From contig DFYN01000175.1 in the NCBI GenBank assembly GCA_002383615.1, positions 9,544-22,755 on the forward strand: a stretch of 13,212 bases of DNA, given 5' to 3'. The stretch comes from Anaerolineaceae bacterium UBA4081. GTDB lineage: Bacteria > Chloroflexota > Anaerolineae > Anaerolineales > Anaerolineaceae. The stretch's first letter is position 1. Every line of letters begins with the position of its first letter. Below the pieces are notes generated by a model, which saw nothing but the letters and a program-made list of their open reading frames with translations, did not search any database and was not told where the DNA came from. The position numbers were made by a program, and so were the translations under genes. Of the stretch, positions 12,850 through 13,212 are shown one piece after another.

Positions 12850-13212
12850 CTATCCCAGGTTGGCTTTAATGACATCCAGCGCCGAGAGGGGCAGGATGAC
12901 TTTATCAAATCCCAGCAGGTCATGGATGTTCAAGTAACTGGCGAGCAGTATCTTGGCATCCGGGAGATTGCGGGATGAGAGGATAACTGCCTCATAGGTT
13001 TCCTTCTGCGGGATGAGGATGAGGGCGGTATCTGAGCCGACCAGGGCATTCAAAGCGCCAGCCATCAGGCGGGTCTTGGGTTCGGCAACAGTTAATTCGT
13101 CCACAATCACGAATGCAGATTCGCTGGCTTTGACAGACAGCGCGGAACGTAAGGCAGCCTGGCGCATTTTGCGCGGCATTTGTAATGTATATGAATGCGG
13201 GTGCGGTGTATG
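12850..13212 (-). CDS. rplD: 50S ribosomal protein L4 (C-terminal 120 residues; 5' end beyond window)
   Basis: L4 reaches into the peptide exit tunnel and in E. coli also represses the S10 operon. The frame is open to the window edge, so the N-terminus and the tunnel loop are missing; full-length L4 is about 205 residues. The visible part starts HTPHPHSYTLQMPRKMRQAA, which aligns with the region that follows the L4 loop, and continues LRSALSVKASESAFVIVDEL. The ATG at 13177-13179 is internal and not the start. It ends ILPLSALDVIKANLG. It precedes rplW by 13 bases, the usual S10-operon order (rplC and rpsJ would lie further upstream). Confidence 0.96.
   Translation of the reverse strand, partial: HTPHPHSYTLQMPRKMRQAALRSALSVKASESAFVIVDELTVAEPKTRLMAGALNALVGSDTALILIPQKETYEAVILSSRNLPDAKILLASYLNIHDLLGFDKVILPLSALDVIKANLG

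Noticed and set aside
1..13212. CRISPR array, mobile element, tRNA, rRNA or a novel defence or biosynthetic system
   Set aside because: No repeat array, transposase, tRNA-like cloverleaf or accessory gene is visible. All 27 genes are recognised housekeeping genes in conserved order.

Overview
The window is one uninterrupted stretch of 27 genes, all on the minus strand. It carries the S10-spc-alpha ribosomal protein supercluster of a bacterium. In transcription order (high to low coordinate) the genes are rplD (5' end outside the window), rplW, rplB, rpsS, rplV, rpsC, rplP, rpmC, rpsQ, rplN, rplX, rplE, rpsN, rpsH, rplF, rplR, rpsE, rpmD, rplO, secY, adk, map, rpmJ, rpsM, rpsK, rpsD and rpoA (3' end outside the window). 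No plus-strand gene, RNA gene, mobile element or CRISPR array is visible, and no gap without a gene exceeds 116 bases.

Organism: gene order and protein lengths are bacterial. Zinc-ribbon forms of S4, S14, L24 and L36, the secY-adk-map block and the general character of the proteins suggest a Gram-positive-like or deep-branching lineage. My best guess is Chloroflexota, probably class Anaerolineae. This is an inference from remembered protein character, not a database match.

Layout: (1) 7477-13212 holds rplD to rpsH, very compact, with 4-base ATGA overlaps joining L16/L29/S17/L14 and a TAATG junction between L23 and L2. (2) 2500-7454 holds rplF to rplO, then secY, adk and map. (3) 1-2418 holds the alpha-operon set rpmJ, rpsM, rpsK, rpsD and rpoA. 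A good sigma70-type promoter candidate in the 81-base map-rpmJ gap probably gives part 3 its own transcription. infA, often found between map and rpmJ, is absent.

The products act together. The r-proteins build both ribosomal subunits. SecY forms the membrane channel for proteins emerging from them, methionine aminopeptidase trims new chains, adenylate kinase balances adenine nucleotides, and the RNA polymerase alpha subunit couples transcription to the same operon.

Five starts were moved from the longest ORF, or chosen, by Shine-Dalgarno position: rplF (GTG, 7454), rplX (8988), rpsN (8094), rpsH (7887) and rpoA (GTG, 683). The points most worth a second look are a well-formed RNA structure in the 116-base rpsM-rpsK gap, a shifted arginine in the most conserved cytosolic loop of SecY, a Cys-to-Asp change in the adenylate kinase lid zinc site, and the missing infA. 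I see no novel multi-gene system; this is mainly a housekeeping region.
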